A stretch of DNA of 64,000 nucleotides from Cornus controversa (GCA_026545225.1 CM048846.1:88429270-88493269); one strand, 5' to 3'; positions 1 through 11,341 are shown, numbered from the stretch's first letter. Notes: generated from the sequence alone by a model not told the origin. Made by a program: numbers and translations.

Positions 1-183
1 GTGTAGTGCGCTGGGGAAGAAGCCCCAGCGCAAGGCTCCCTTCGCGCTTGGCTGGCGCATGGCACCAATGTCGGGAAAGAGCTTTTTGGGCCCCACTCAC
101 AGGGGCCCACCTCTGGGTCCAATATGGTATATTTTGATTTTTTTTTTGTATTTTTAAAATTTTTGGAAAAACTTGAAAATTAT
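1..183 (+). mobile_element. Fragment of a long LTR, same family as the solo LTR at 19491-22453
   Basis: Read against the reverse complement of roughly 21240-21440, this stretch shows the same blocks in order: the GC-rich 'gcgctggggaagaagcccc' segment, a 'ggggcccacctctgggtcc' segment, then the A/T-rich 'ggaaaaacttgaaaa' segment. It is therefore an internal piece of that LTR family in the opposite orientation. It is cut by the window start on the left and abuts the TRIM at 184. No coding potential is seen. Confidence 0.7.
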
Positions 184-751
184 TGTAGTAACCCTTGTGG
201 ACGGGTGTAAGTGGGCGGGTGCGAAGACAGACACTGGACTGAGCTACCACACTGACAGGGTACAGGGTGCTCAATCCCACATCGCCTGGGTGTGGAGAAG
301 GGGATATACTTATATGTAGTGTGCTATCTTCAAATGGTATGAGGCCTTTGGGGTAAAACTCAAGAGTAAAATCGTGCGGGTTTAGGCCCAAAGCGAACAA
401 TATCATACCATATGTTAGAGCGGGGTATTACAGTTGGTATCAGAGCCTGAACCCAGCCGAAAGTGTGCCGACGAGGACGTCGGACCTCGTAGGGGGTGGA
501 TTGTAGTAACCCTTGTGGACGGGTGTGAGTGGGTGGGTGCGAAGACAGACACTGGGCTGAGCTACCACACTGACAGGGTATAGGGTGCTCAATCCCACAT
601 CGCTTAGGTATGGAGAAGGGGATGTATTTATATGTAATGTGTTCTTTTCAAATGGTATGAGGCCTTTTGGGGTAAAACCCAAGAGCAAAATCGTGCGGGC
701 TTAGGCCCAAAGCGAACATTATCATACCATATGTTAGAGCGGGGTATTACA
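184..751 (+). mobile_element. TRIM retrotransposon 1 (terminal-repeat retrotransposon in miniature)
   Basis: Two direct terminal repeats of about 250 bp (184-432 and 502-751), each starting TGTAGTAACCC and ending GGGTATTACA, flank only ~69 bp of interior. The interior opens with a primer-binding site TGGTATCAGAGC (435-446), the usual plant match to the 3' end of initiator Met-tRNA, and closes with a polypurine tract AGGGGGTGGA (491-500) just before the second repeat. This is the complete layout of a TRIM, with no coding capacity, so it must be mobilised by another element's enzymes. I see no matching target-site duplication: the left flank is old LTR sequence and the right flank is unrelated, so the insertion may sit at a rearrangement breakpoint. 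Confidence 0.88.
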
Positions 752-1104
752 AGAGATTTGACCTGTTAGGTGACTAGGGCATCATAATCTAAATTTCTTA
801 GGTCTTGGATGATAACCGACCTAGTTTGAGTCCAACGGGCATGAGAGGAGACCTAGCACTATAAATAAAAAAAAAACCTCAGTAAATGAAAAGCGTGATA
901 ATTGGCTATCATATGGAAAAACGCTCCTACCTTCACGATGTTCCCCATTAATTAGCTTTATTTCTCCTCCCTCCTCCAGAGATTCTTCTCTGAATCCCTC
1001 ATAGTTGTGTTGAATACCACTCTTAGTACCATTGTTATTATTAATAAAATAAAGAACCTCCTACAATCAACACATGAGATTTGAGAATTTGTTAATTGAT
1101 GGAG

Positions 1105-1698
1105 TGTAATACCACGCTTCAATACATGGTATGATATTGTCCGCTTTGGGCCTGAGCCCGCACGGTTTTGCTCTTGGGTTTACCCCAAAAGGCCTCATAC
1201 CATTTGAAGAGAACATACTGAGAACATACTACATATAAGCACATCCCCTTTTCCACACCCAGGCGATGTGGGATTAAGCACCCTGTACCCTGTCAGTGTG
1301 GTAGCTCAGCCCAGTGTCTGTTTATGCACCCGCCCACTCACACCCGTCCACAGGGGTTACTACAATCCACCCCCCTACGAGACCCGACGCCCTCGTCGGC
1401 ACACTTACTTCCGGCTGGATTCAGGCTCTGATACCAACTGTAATACCCCGCTCCAACACATGGTATGATATTGTCCGCTTTGGGCCTGAGCCCGCACGGT
1501 TTTGCTCTTGGGTTTACCCCAAAAGGCCTCATACCATTTGAAGAGAACATACTGAGAACATACTACATATAAGCACATCCCCTTTTTCACACCCAGGCGA
1601 TGTGGGATTAAGCACCCTGTACCCTGTCAGTGTGGTAGCTCAGCCCAGTGTCTGTTTATGCACCCGCCCACTCACACCCGTCCACAGGGGTTACTACA
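1105..1698 (-). mobile_element. TRIM retrotransposon 2
   Basis: This is the same family as TRIM 1 but on the other strand. Two nearly identical 260-bp repeats (1105-1364, 1439-1698) differ at only a few positions near their ends. The 74-bp interior carries the Met-tRNA primer-binding site on the minus strand (1425-1436) and a polypurine tract complementary to 1365-1379. A perfect 5-bp target-site duplication TGGAG flanks it (1100-1104, 1699-1703). Unit 2 preserves the empty site near 36950, where the text reads straight through one TGGAG. The insertion is therefore younger than the segmental duplication. Confidence 0.93.
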
Positions 1699-1789
1699 TG
1701 GAGCAGAGCAACTCAACATATTACATATGACATTCGCAAACAAGAAATGAGAATATAAAATAAGATCTTTCCTTGAAGAGGATGGTAAG

Positions 1790-2098
1790 TGTAGGTACAG
1801 AAAAGTAGTCGCTACACTTCAAGAAGAATTTTATCCCTTTATTCATTCCTTCGTCTTTTTTTTATATACTTTTGAGAGTACAATAATTATGCCTATAATT
1901 ATTCCCTTTTTCTTGGGATCTTCCTATAATATTGCCTTAATTTATTCCCTGTATTGTTTTGTCATTAATTGATGATTTGACTTTCCTTTTTGCTATTTGG
2001 TGAACGATGACTTGGAAGGTGGTGACGTGGCGACCCTATAATTGTTGAGCTGTCGCTTCCACGTGTCTTCTTTTATAGGATATTTTTGTCTTACTACA
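1790..2098 (-). repeat. 3' LTR of the Tat-like Gypsy element
   Basis: 309 bp, starting TGTAGTAAGAC on the minus strand and ending CCTACA. It matches 11393-11701 along its full length with scattered substitutions and small changes, so the element is not very recent. The element's polypurine tract AGGGGCAAAG lies immediately inside it (complement of 2099-2108). Confidence 0.92.
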
Positions 2099-2392
2099 CT
2101 TTGCCCCTAAAATCCCTTTTCGAATCTGATTGGTTTTGAAAAGGGTTTTTATCATGGCTGACAGTTTGTCTAGTTTGGCTTGGATTTCGTGCTTGCGGCC
2201 GCCGTTGAAACTTGATTTCCTAATAAATGCTGGCTTTCTTTTGTTTTATTCAAATATTTCAGGTTGTGTTGTGGTATTGTGTACTCTGGGCGAATCTGAA
2301 CTTTCCATCACTTTCCTTCTCATTTTTTCTGTCAAGGTCAGTATCTATTTTTCCTCTTCTTTTATATTTTCATTATAGATAGGATAAGGAGG

Positions 2393-3530
2393 GTGGAAAT
2401 TATTGATGAGTTCGGCCCATCGGTTACTTATCAGTCTATTGATGAGTTCCTAGATGAGGGTGAGAGTATTTCGACTCTTACTGAGAATCTTTCCTCCACT
2501 CCAGCGGGCCCATTCGCTTCTCCTCCCTTAGGGCAAGTTGTTCCTCCTGAACAAAGCCCTTCGGGTTCAGAACTGGATGATGTTGATTCAGACTTGATTA
2601 GGACTCACATGGATTTAAGAAAACTCCAAATAGATTGTGAAATTCCGGCGAATGTCACCCTTAGGAATTACCCCCTTAATTTTGACTTTCGATCTGGGGA
2701 GGGTCTGGACAAGAATGACATGTTATTCTCTGCTAGGCATTTTCCAACGTTTCGTTTTCCCTTTCACCCTTTTTACCATCTTGTCCTCAACCAACTTGAC
2801 CTGGCCCCTCTATAAGTGAACCCTAATTTCTTTAGGGTTATTTCTAGTGTTCTTGCTCTTAACCATTCCCGAGGTCTTGAACTAGGGTTTGACGACCTTC
2901 TTATTTACTACCAAGTTAGTTCCATAAAGAAAGAGAATAGTCGTTACATTTATTCCCCCATTCTAGCAGATCACTTTGGACTGGCCACCTTCTTCAGACA
3001 AGGGTTGGAAGGGCCAGATTGTGGTTGTTGGGGGGAATTGGAAAGTGTCCTCCTCTGACAAATTTTCTATCTCTTAGAAATTTGGCGGATTAGGTATCTT
3101 TCCCTTCGATTCCTCCTCTAACCGTCATTGTAACTGCACTATTTGTGACGTTCTGCTTTTTAATCAAATTCGATCTTTTGTTGGTGCAGTTAGGGATATC
3201 TTACCCCGTTCTGAGTTGACTGCCCGTTTGAAGACTCTTATAGATAAGGTGTGGAGAGACATCCTGAAGTCTTCTGTTCTGCTAGATTCTGAGACCCTCA
3301 GAGCTATCTCGAGGAAAACTTTGAGTGCAAAGATGAAACTCCCAAAAACTACCCGAACGAAAGCAAAGAAGCAGAATGAATAGAATGATCTTGGCGCTCC
3401 AACCACAGAGCGAGAGGTGGAGATTGCCTCTGCACTGCGAAAGATTCATGCTGAGGAAGTGGGAACGGAGAAATCACCTATCAATGAGGTGATAGAGGTG
3501 GAGGAGACTACCCCTCCTCCCAAGTCTCAG
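2393..3530 (+). pseudogene. Antisense additional ORF of the Tat-like element (plant transposon protein), broken
   Basis: This reading frame runs opposite to gag and pol, between the 3' LTR and the pol side of the element. The first ~140 codons contain a conserved block around 2660-2812 rich in Phe/Pro/His (FPFHPFYHLVLNQLDLAPL), one in-frame TAA at 2813-2815, then the same frame resumes with NPNFFRV. This pattern, a hydrophobic block then a short PN-F-R-V motif, resembles the N-terminal part of a protein family often annotated in plant genomes as a putative plant transposon or gag-like protein. Further degenerate coding follows in another frame to ~3380 and 3410-3530 (charged, Pro-rich). Additional ORFs, some antisense, near the 3' LTR are known from Tat-group elements. 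The single stop and a later frame change make this copy a pseudogene. The protein's role is unknown. Confidence 0.6.
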
Positions 3531-4877
3531 AAAGTTGATGTAGTAACATTTGTATATAGACAGTGGTAAATAGAGAGTTTAATATAACAATAGATAGTTC
3601 AATGCTCCTCTCCTTCTGTTCTATGCCCATAGTTTAATCTCTTCCTCTACACATTCCAAAGCTTCAATCTTTGAAGGTTAATCAATACAGTTAGTTGTTG
3701 AATAAAAATAGAGGGAAAGAAAATAAAAAAGAAGATTCAGAATTTACTGCAGGTGAGCTTCAGATCCAATGCCCATATCCCAAAAATATGTATTCCCAGA
3801 ATTAGGTACATGTTCTGAAACCTATGGAGAAGAGACAACAAAATTTAAAGATCAAAACTTCCCATTCAGACATACATTAGCTATGAATTTCCAAACAAAA
3901 ATAATGACAAATTAATAATTATGATACCTCATACTGCCATTAATTATACTTTATGGGACCAAAACTAAATTAATTTACTAAAAGAATTCCAAAATACTAC
4001 TTAAACAAGTTGGGAGTAATTCCTATGTTAATCAATATCTTGTTTTGGTCTACCATGTTTACAATCACTAGCTTTGTGGTAGCTGACAGTTCAACTATAT
4101 ATTAACAGAAATTCTAATCCAAGCAACACTCAACCCAAAAGAAATGATAATTTGTTCTATTGGCAATCCGGCTTTCCTTTACCCAAAGGTTTCATTGAAA
4201 TTTAAAATAGTTCAATCACATAAACTTTCATATCTCCTCCTGGTAAATGGTTGACAACATGTCTTCAAATCATAGAGAAGAATGAAAGCAGTATATCCCA
4301 TATATATGGCATACAAACCAGTGCAAACACCCATAGAGACATATATGAAGATATGCATGATTACATAGACAAATATAAAGATATTTCATGCAAAGCTGAA
4401 CAATGTGCTAAGCAATTACAAAAGAATGTGCACTAGAAGAGAATATTGGTTTCTTCATTGTACCTTGCTCTCATCAAAATCAAAATCAATTAAATGGGTG
4501 TTCTTTGGAAGAGAATATTCATTCAAACATTTGTATCTTTTGTATCTTTCTGCTGACCAGAGACGCATCACCTAGCATCATTGTAAACCAAACTGTTAGT
4601 AGAAAAGTGGCATAATTTCTCTGCAGCATTAACAACTGAAAAAAAAAATTTCTGCAGAAGAGGGAATGAAGTAATATTAGAAATATATTTTATACACAGG
4701 ATAGTGTGATATAAATTATACTAGATACTATAAGGAATTAGAATCATCACTAGTTGAGGGCATATGAGAAAGCTAAAAGATTAGAATCATGTGCTTTGAT
4801 GACAAAGATTGCATCTTACATAAAGTTATCCATAGAAGCTGAAGATACTCAAGGGACAAGGAAAGTCCAATAATGCA

Positions 4878-5338
4878 TGTTAGGCTACTAAGAAGAGAAT
4901 ATATATGTGGGCCCAAATTAAGTAGGGCCCAAACAGGCCCAGAGTCAGTAAAGCCCAAAAAGGAAAAGCCCAGACCAGTAACACAAACCCAACATTGTAA
5001 AATACAAGCCCAAATTAACAAAATAAACCCAGACAAATACCGGTCCAGCACAACACCCACAAAACCACCTCCTGCTTCAGATGAAAAGATTGATATACTC
5101 ACCAAGGATAAAGACAACCGAAGATAATGGCTAAAGACAAATTCATCATTATCATGCCACCTCATGCTCAGGAAAACAGTATAAAAGGAGAGAGACCCCA
5201 TTGTAAAAAGGATCCTTTTTTTCGGAACGAAATAAAATAGAGATATATTAACAAGAGATGTTGAGTATTTGCTCTTTATTACTTTAAACAACTACCAAAT
5301 TTAAAGTGTATTTAGTGTTAAGATTTTTGACACTTACA
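4878..5338 (+). mobile_element. Possible solo LTR (unclassified)
   Basis: A 461-bp block starts TGTTAGGC and ends CACTTACA, has a TATA-like ATAAAAGG at 5181-5188 and AATAAAAT about 45 bp further on, the arrangement expected of an LTR. Its first half is rich in 'gcccaa' repeats, also common in plant LTRs. The flanking 5-mers (ATGCA, ATATA) do not match convincingly, and no second copy is present in this window, so the call is tentative. Confidence 0.35.
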
Positions 5339-6483
5339 ATATATCATGTATTATAACTTTACTGAAAGCATCAACTTAGCATAAAAAATTTTAAGCAGAC
5401 AACACCAAAAAGTTGGGCATGTCTATTGTCAAGCTGGACACCAAAAATGGCAATTTTAGCAATTTTAGACAACCAAGAGTTCCTTGGTGCTAAAAAAATA
5501 TTAACCATATAGAAAGAACTCCGTCTAAAGAGCCATAGATCAAATAATTTTTCTTAAAGATATATAAGGGGATTTTTTTTAATGATTTAAACTTTATTCC
5601 CTAGCCACGGGGAATTATAACCAACTTTGAGAAATCTAAACATATAAAAAAAATAAAAATAAAAACTCCTTAATCTATAAAAGATGGCAATGTAACTAAC
5701 ATAATAGAAACTTCATAAAATTTTGCAAATTAAAATTGTACTCGCTACCAATTGAGAAATTTGTCGTAGAAGATAAAACACATGTTGTACTTTTATAGCT
5801 TAAACTATCTAAATGGATGTAGAAACTGAATCAACACTCGCACAATAATGTGAAATTGCAGCCCAGTAGATTCTACCGAGTCCAAATACAACATATTCTT
5901 TTCCCACATGAAATGTAAAAAAGAAGACAAATACTCCTAAAATAATTTAAACCACACATGTAATTGCAAGCTCTAACAAACTTTATTTTTTTTTCATGGA
6001 AATTTACATTAAAAGGAAACCATATTTTCCCAATTTAGTACCACTAAATAATAGAGACAAACATTCATAATAAAATTTATGCAACTGAACATAAAGGAAA
6101 ATTGGTGAAACAACCGACCAGGCGTGGACTACGAATAACCTTAGCCAGACTACCTTTTGAACATCTTAATTAACAAAGTTTCTCTTGTGAATACTCCAAA
6201 GTCTTATCTGATAGAAATCTGGAACGAACTCCCATACTTCTCCAATAGACATGCACTTGGAATAATTACTTTGACTATTTATTAAACAAAGATAATTTAA
6301 TGCTATAAATACACAAGAATTAAATCATATAAACAGGTGTAAGAAACTAATAATCAAACAACATTCCTTTCCCTTCTACTATCTAAAAGACATTCTAGTA
6401 TTCCCAGCAAAAGACAATTCAACCATCAAATGTTACTGCAAGATAGTCAAAAGAGAAAAATCTTAATTGGTAAAGTAATTTAC

Positions 6484-7334
6484 CTCACAATCAGGTTGCC
6501 CAACTCTTTCTGGGAGTTCACCTCTGCAAAGAGCATCCAGACACATGTAATGGATGTATTAGAACACTTAAAAGAATTATCGATATAAAGCACAATGGAT
6601 TACTGAGAACAAGCAAAGAAATGATAGACACTCGCATATCTTCAAATAAAAGTGTCTCTAAAGTGGTCAAAACTTGAATTGAAACAAAAACACTAATTGG
6701 GTGCATAAGCTCATATACCTGTCCAGTATAAGCTCAATGATTGAATCTACAATTACTTCTATAGCCACACGACCCAGTCCTCAAATAGTAGATGTAGTCT
6801 GGTCCAGGACGATCCGGGTAGGGGCTTAAATAACCCCCTGCAGCACTGTGATGATTATCATTGGTCTGAATTTTTAACCACCTTATAGCTTCTACAACAC
6901 ATCAAAATCAACACAAGTTAAGGATTTAGATCACCAATATTCATCACATTTTACTTGATTGTATATACATACATATACGTGTGTATGTGCGTGTTTGTAG
7001 ATGCAGACACATGTGCACAATATCGATATATAAACAGATGGTACCAAAAACACAACTTAAGACAACAGAACTAACAAAAGAAAAAAATATAGAGTGAATT
7101 CAACATTTTTAAATTGCTATGTACAACAATAGATACATTGCAATATAATCTAGAAAAAAAATCAAAATACGATCATATTCCAAAGATCATCGCTTGAAAA
7201 TCAAGCATCTTTCAAACAAAAACACAAATAGAAAAATGCTTTGAAGATCGAAATTTACCTTCAATGTTGTTGACGGATGGATTAGACGAACTGGGCAAAC
7301 CACCATTGTTCCAAACTTGCCGATCATCTGACAT
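6484..7334 (-). pseudogene. CCCH-type zinc-finger protein gene fragment (ZFN/C3H-like), broken
   Basis: Three exons with consensus splice sites are visible on the minus strand. Exon 1 (7259-7334) starts at an ATG and encodes MSDDRQVWNNGG then a Ser-rich stretch. Exon 2 (~6722-6885) joins in phase and encodes [10 protein letters not shown], then [17 protein letters not shown] and [12 protein letters not shown]. Exon 3 (6484-6523) encodes GELPERVGQPDCE. This order is characteristic of the plant ZFN/C3H family of nucleic-acid-binding proteins with several C-x8-C-x5-C-x3-H fingers. The usual GEPDC is here GPDY, so the first cysteine of the first finger is lost, and a TGA replaces the proline after NH. 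Later fingers were not found. It is therefore a captured, non-functional fragment in the same orientation as the host retroelement. A GA-rich leader lies upstream (7500-7740). Confidence 0.75.
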
Positions 7335-7810
7335 TGATGTCCTATATCTATTATCCCATACACACAAAACAATCTATAGAAATAAAATGATTATCTGCAA
7401 AATTGAAGTTAAAATCTCAAAAAGGCCTTATAGAATTGGTATCATAGAGTCCAAAATTGAAAGAAAATGCATAACATAAACCCTAATTGGAGACGAACCT
7501 AATTCAGTGTGAAGATGAGACCCACGACACAAGAAGGTGCAGTCAAGAAAGAGGCAAAAATGCTAATTGCTCAAGAAGAGAGTTCAGTTTTGGAAAGATA
7601 AATAGAAGAAAGTTTTAGAGAGAGCATCAGAGTAAGCGGGTACGAAGGTTACTTGAGATGGAGATAGAGGCTGTATGAGCAACGGTGACGTAGAAACGAA
7701 GGTGACAAAGGTGACATAGAGAAGATGGAAAGATGGTTAGGGCTGCCATTGGTAATAAGAAAGTAAAGAGACTATCGTATCTCAGCGGGAAACAGAAGCG
7801 CTAATTTTTT

Positions 7811-7966
7811 TATTTCTACAACGGGCCAATGGACCGTCGTAGAAAGAAACATTCTACAACGGGCCATATTGGCCCCTCGTTAAACTCTTCTTTCTACGAC
7901 GGGCCCAAGAGGCCCATCGTAGAAAGATATTTTATACGACGAGCTATACGGGCCCGTCGTAGAAAA
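7811..7966. repeat. Cluster of short palindromes (CACTA-like subterminal repeats)
   Basis: Four consecutive hairpin-forming units of about 40 bp share the pattern CTACGACGGGCC, a 2-6 bp loop, then GGCCCGTCGTAGAAA, with single-base variants (CTACAACGGGCC and others). Arrays like this are typical subterminal transposase-binding repeats of CACTA/En-Spm elements, where CGACGG hairpins are common. No CACTA terminus was found beside them. They sit exactly where the pol reading frame breaks off. Confidence 0.5.
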
Positions 7967-7984
7967 AACCTTTTCACAAGGGGT

Positions 7985-9208
7985 TATGCGAGGATTGTCT
8001 TGAGTGGAAAATTGGTCGAAACGACTATCTGATGTGATTCAAAATAATGCCTTAGTTTCTTCTTTGCGTGAACCAGGGCCACGATTAGCTTTTCTGTTTT
8101 CGAATACCTGCTTTCGGCATTCGTCATTGTCTTAGTGGAATAGTACACCGGCTGCTGTTTCCCATTCTCTTCTCAGATCAGGGCTGCACTCGTGGATACC
8201 TTTGATACTATCAAGTACAGATATAACTTTTCCTCGAGCTTTGGTATCGAAAGGATTGGCGCCGAGGCCATATATTTTTTTAGCCTTTTCAGAGCCTCCA
8301 ACTGATCCGTCCCCCATACCTCGCCCTTCTTTTTTCGGATAGCGTCAAAGAACGATTTGTATTTGTCCGAAAGGCGCGATATAAATCTACTGAGGGTGGC
8401 AATTCTTCGGGTTAGGATTTGAACGTCTCGCTGAGTTTTTGGCTCAGAGGTCTGGATCAAAGTTATCACCTGGGACGGGCTCATCTCTATCCCTGTTCTG
8501 CTAACCATGTGACTGAGGAACTGTCCCGATGATACTCTGAATGAACACTTCGATGGATTTGATGTTTTCTAAGGGTTTGGAATATCTCCTGCAAATGTTG
8601 TAGATGATTTCTTTCTTTTCACTTTTGACCACCATATCATCAATGTATGCTTCCATGGTCTCCCCGATCTATTTTCTGAAGACACGATTAATCATTCGCT
8701 GGTACGTTGCCCCCGCATTCTTCAAGCCGAAGGGCATTACCTTATAGCAATAACTCCCTCGTTCAGTGATGAATGAGGTTTTCTCTTCATCCTTCGGGTC
8801 CATCGAGATCTGATTGTAACCTGAGTAGGCATCCAAGAAAGTTAGCAATTTGTATCCGGCTATGGCGTCTACCATCTGGTCTATTTTGGGTAGTGGGAAG
8901 CTGTCCTTCGGGCATGCCTTATTTAAATTAGTGAAGTCGATACACACTCTCCACTTCCCATTTTTATTTCTTACCACCACGACGTTGGAGAGCCACTCTG
9001 GGTATTTTACCTCTCTGATATGATTTGCCTGGAGCATGCGATCGACCTCTTCAACTATTATCATGTTTCTTTTTGGACAGAACCTCCACTGTTTTTGTTT
9101 AACAGGAATGTTGTTGGGGTTCACGTTTAATGTATGCTTCGCCAGGTCGGGATCCATACCAGGCATATCGAGATGGGTCCAGGTGAATACATCTCTGTTT
9201 CTCCTCAA
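7985..9208 (-). pseudogene. Gypsy reverse transcriptase-RNase H, broken
   Basis: The minus-strand frame 9208-8669 encodes the RT fingers and palm: WRVCIDFTNLNKACPKDSFPLP, FLDAYSGYNQI and MPFGLKNAGATYQRM, all standard Gypsy RT blocks. A TAG then interrupts the frame just before METMEAYIDDM-type sequence (YIDDMVVKS, the catalytic pair of Asp, near 8620-8640). A later frame (8508-8173) gives the connection/thumb region (IATLSRFISRLSDKYKSFF). After another frameshift, RNase H sequence continues (PVYYSTKTMTNAESRY, then LRHYFESHQIVV) to about 7985, where the foreign insert begins. RNase H is thus incomplete and no integrase follows. At least one stop and two frameshifts mean no active polymerase. 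Confidence 0.9.
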
Positions 9209-9429
9209 TACTTTAATCAGCTCATCCTCCTCTTTCTTCTACAAAAGTGTCCCGATCTGCATACTTTTATCCTCTCCCTGGTCTCCTAGTTGGATTGCTT
9301 GGAGCGATTCTATGGGTTGAGCTATGCTTTCAACGCCCTGTTCCTCAGGCATGCCTGACTTTTGTGACTACTATTGGTCGTTTGACTCCGAATTGTCCCC
9401 TCTATTTTTTGGCGTACTTTTGATGGTGA

Positions 9430-9939
9430 GCGAGTAGCATTCCTTTGCCGCCACCTGATCACCGTGAAGGTCCACCATTCTTTTCTCGTTGGGGGTTATG
9501 CACCTCATTACTTGGTGCAGGGTCGATGGCATTCCATGCATCCTGTGGATCCAGCCTCTTCTATTATAAGGTTGTAGGATGAATGCACGTTAGCTATTAC
9601 AAATTTCTCCCTAAGTGTCCTCTGCGCTGCTATCACAGATAGTGATATCATTTCGATCGGGGCCACTATATTCCCGTCAAACCCTACGAGTGGGCCTTCA
9701 GCCCGCTTGATTTGGTCACCTCTGATTCCTATTTGCTTGAAAACCTCCAGTGTCATTATGTTTGCACTTGATCCCACATCGATGAGTACTCTCTTTACCC
9801 AGCAATTTGCTACCATCAGACTGATTACCAACGGATCCTTGTGAGGGAGTTGTACTCTCATTAGGTCTGGATCTCCAAATGCGATCTGAGTGTCAGTATT
9901 CGTGTCCTGAACAAAGTTTACTTCTCCCATCTTCTGCAA
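9430..9939 (-). pseudogene. Gypsy aspartic protease, frameshifted
   Basis: The frame contains LIDVGSSANIM, the D-x-G-S-S catalytic loop of retroelement aspartic proteases, about 50 residues in. The second conserved block starts YNLII, then a frameshift near 9555 moves the remaining GRGWIHRMHGMPSTLHQVM into another frame; that block is the typical end of a Tat-lineage protease, followed by a linker to RT. The protease would cut the Gag-Pol polyprotein in the cytoplasmic particle. This copy is inactive. Confidence 0.85.
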
Positions 9940-10069
9940 TCTTTTAGCCTGACGGAGGCCAAATCTAGTCGATCCTTGATCTCCCTGAGTCGCGTAGCCA
10001 TGTATGGTGTTAATTGTCTTGACTGGATTCAGGTTCGAATTCTCTCTTCGGTCGGGGATTTGTCGTTCG

Positions 10070-11341
10070 CCCTAATTCGGGTGTTCCTTTGCCACATATT
10101 CAGTTAGACCTCCCTTGGAAATGATCGCATCCGTTTGTCCCCTGAGATTCTGGCACTCGTTCGTGGTGTGACCGTAGTCTTGGTGCAGTGCACAGTGCTT
10201 GCTTTTATTTCTAAGTTTAGCTAGGATCCGAATTGGAGGTGGTGTTCAGAATATGCCTTGATTCTTGTTCTCTTGGTATAGCCTCGCTAGTGTGCATTTC
10301 AAGAGGGTGTTCTTCTCCTCGAACTTGGGTTGTTTCCTTGACGTCGTAGGTATAAGAGGGATCCTGCCTTGTCCCTTCGGTCTATCGCCTTCTCCTTAGG
10401 TAGAGGGCCGACGCTTATCAAAGTTGTCCTCTGCTGACACAGTGCTTCATCTTCTTCAAGGCTGAGGTATCCTTGCACTTTTGCGTTTAGATCTCCCATA
10501 GTCTTTGGGGTTTTTTTGACTAGAGATGAATGGAATTTAGAACCAGGGATCATGGCTATCTTGAAAGCTTCTACTGCTGCCGTTTGGTCACAACCGTCGA
10601 TCAGGGACATTTCCAGATTAACTCTAGTCGTGAAGGATTTCAGGGTCTCTCTCTTCGTTTGTCTCATAGTGAAAAGGGAAGAGATCGATTTCTTCTGTCT
10701 CCGGTTACCAATGTATTGAGCGATGAAAAGCTCGCACAGTTTTGTAAAACTGGGGATCGTACTTGAAGGCTATTACTTAAACCAGGTTAGGGCAGCTTCG
10801 GACAAACTGGTTGGAAAAACTTTGCACATGAGGTTTTCGTCCTCGGTGTGCAGAGTCATCCTCTGTTGCACGTGGAAGAGATGGTCGACCGGGTCGGTTG
10901 TCCTGTTAAAGGTGATAAAACTTGGGAGTAGGAATTTCTTGGGATTCAGAGATCTCCTTATTTCTTTCGTGAAAGGTGATTGCACCACCTTGCTTGTTAC
11001 CTGAGTAGTTAGGTTTGCCGGGGTTTGGTTTTTTAGATTCTTGATGTCTGTGTCAACCTTTTCCAATCGTTCGGTAATTATGTCAAACTGGGTGTTCGGC
11101 CTAGCAGTGTGACTTTCGGTCTGACCTAGGCTTCGCTCTAATTCATGCGTGGAACTACGTTCTTCTGAACCCTCATCGTCAGGTGATGCATCCTCGGGCA
11201 TCTTTTTCGCCGATTGGATTCCTCCAATTGTTTCTGCATCTCTTGTAGGATCTGCTCATGCATCATAGTCTGCTCCATTGTCTCGTGGTGGACGGGTGAT
11301 TGTTGTCCAACTAAAGTGCCGGAACGCAGTTTTACTGGCAT
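10070..11341 (-). pseudogene. Gypsy gag polyprotein (capsid and zinc-knuckle-like region), broken
   Basis: The frame starts at an ATG 52 bp inside the 5' LTR. It has a Gln/Glu-rich N-terminal helix (11341-11138), a frameshift, then 11201-10773 with the capsid signature LPSFITFNRTTDPVDHLFH and MTLHTEDENLMCKVFPTSL-A-L-TWF. After another break, 10667-10299 carries KRETLKSFTTRVNLE. Further on (~10215-10100) lies CALHQDYGHTTNEC, the C-x-H-x-GH-x-C motif that stands in for a CCHC knuckle in Tat-like elements. Gag would package the element RNA. The frameshifts make this copy non-functional. Confidence 0.88.

Larger units (their letters stand above)
3540..7980. mobile_element. Foreign insert of ~4.4 kb inside the Tat-like element
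   Basis: RNase H coding of the retroelement stops abruptly near 7980, and the antisense ORF stops near 3540. The sequence between is not retroelement-like. On the minus strand it holds a cluster of palindromes (7811-7966), a 5' leader rich in GA, exons of a CCCH zinc-finger gene (6484-7334) and AT-rich intron-like DNA. An LTR-like block is nested at 4878-5338. No integrase sequence was recognised, so either the integrase was deleted or the insert replaced it. The exact ends and any target-site duplication are not clear. A gene-capturing DNA transposon of the CACTA type is the best guess, on the strength of the palindromes only. Confidence 0.45.

Noticed and set aside
440..1590. Several 60-80 codon frames
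   Set aside because: They lie in TRIM terminal repeats, which are non-coding.
4130..4215. A further CCCH finger exon (PLGKGKPDC-like)
   Set aside because: The minus-strand match is short, ends in a stop at once and lacks the Cys/His spacing.
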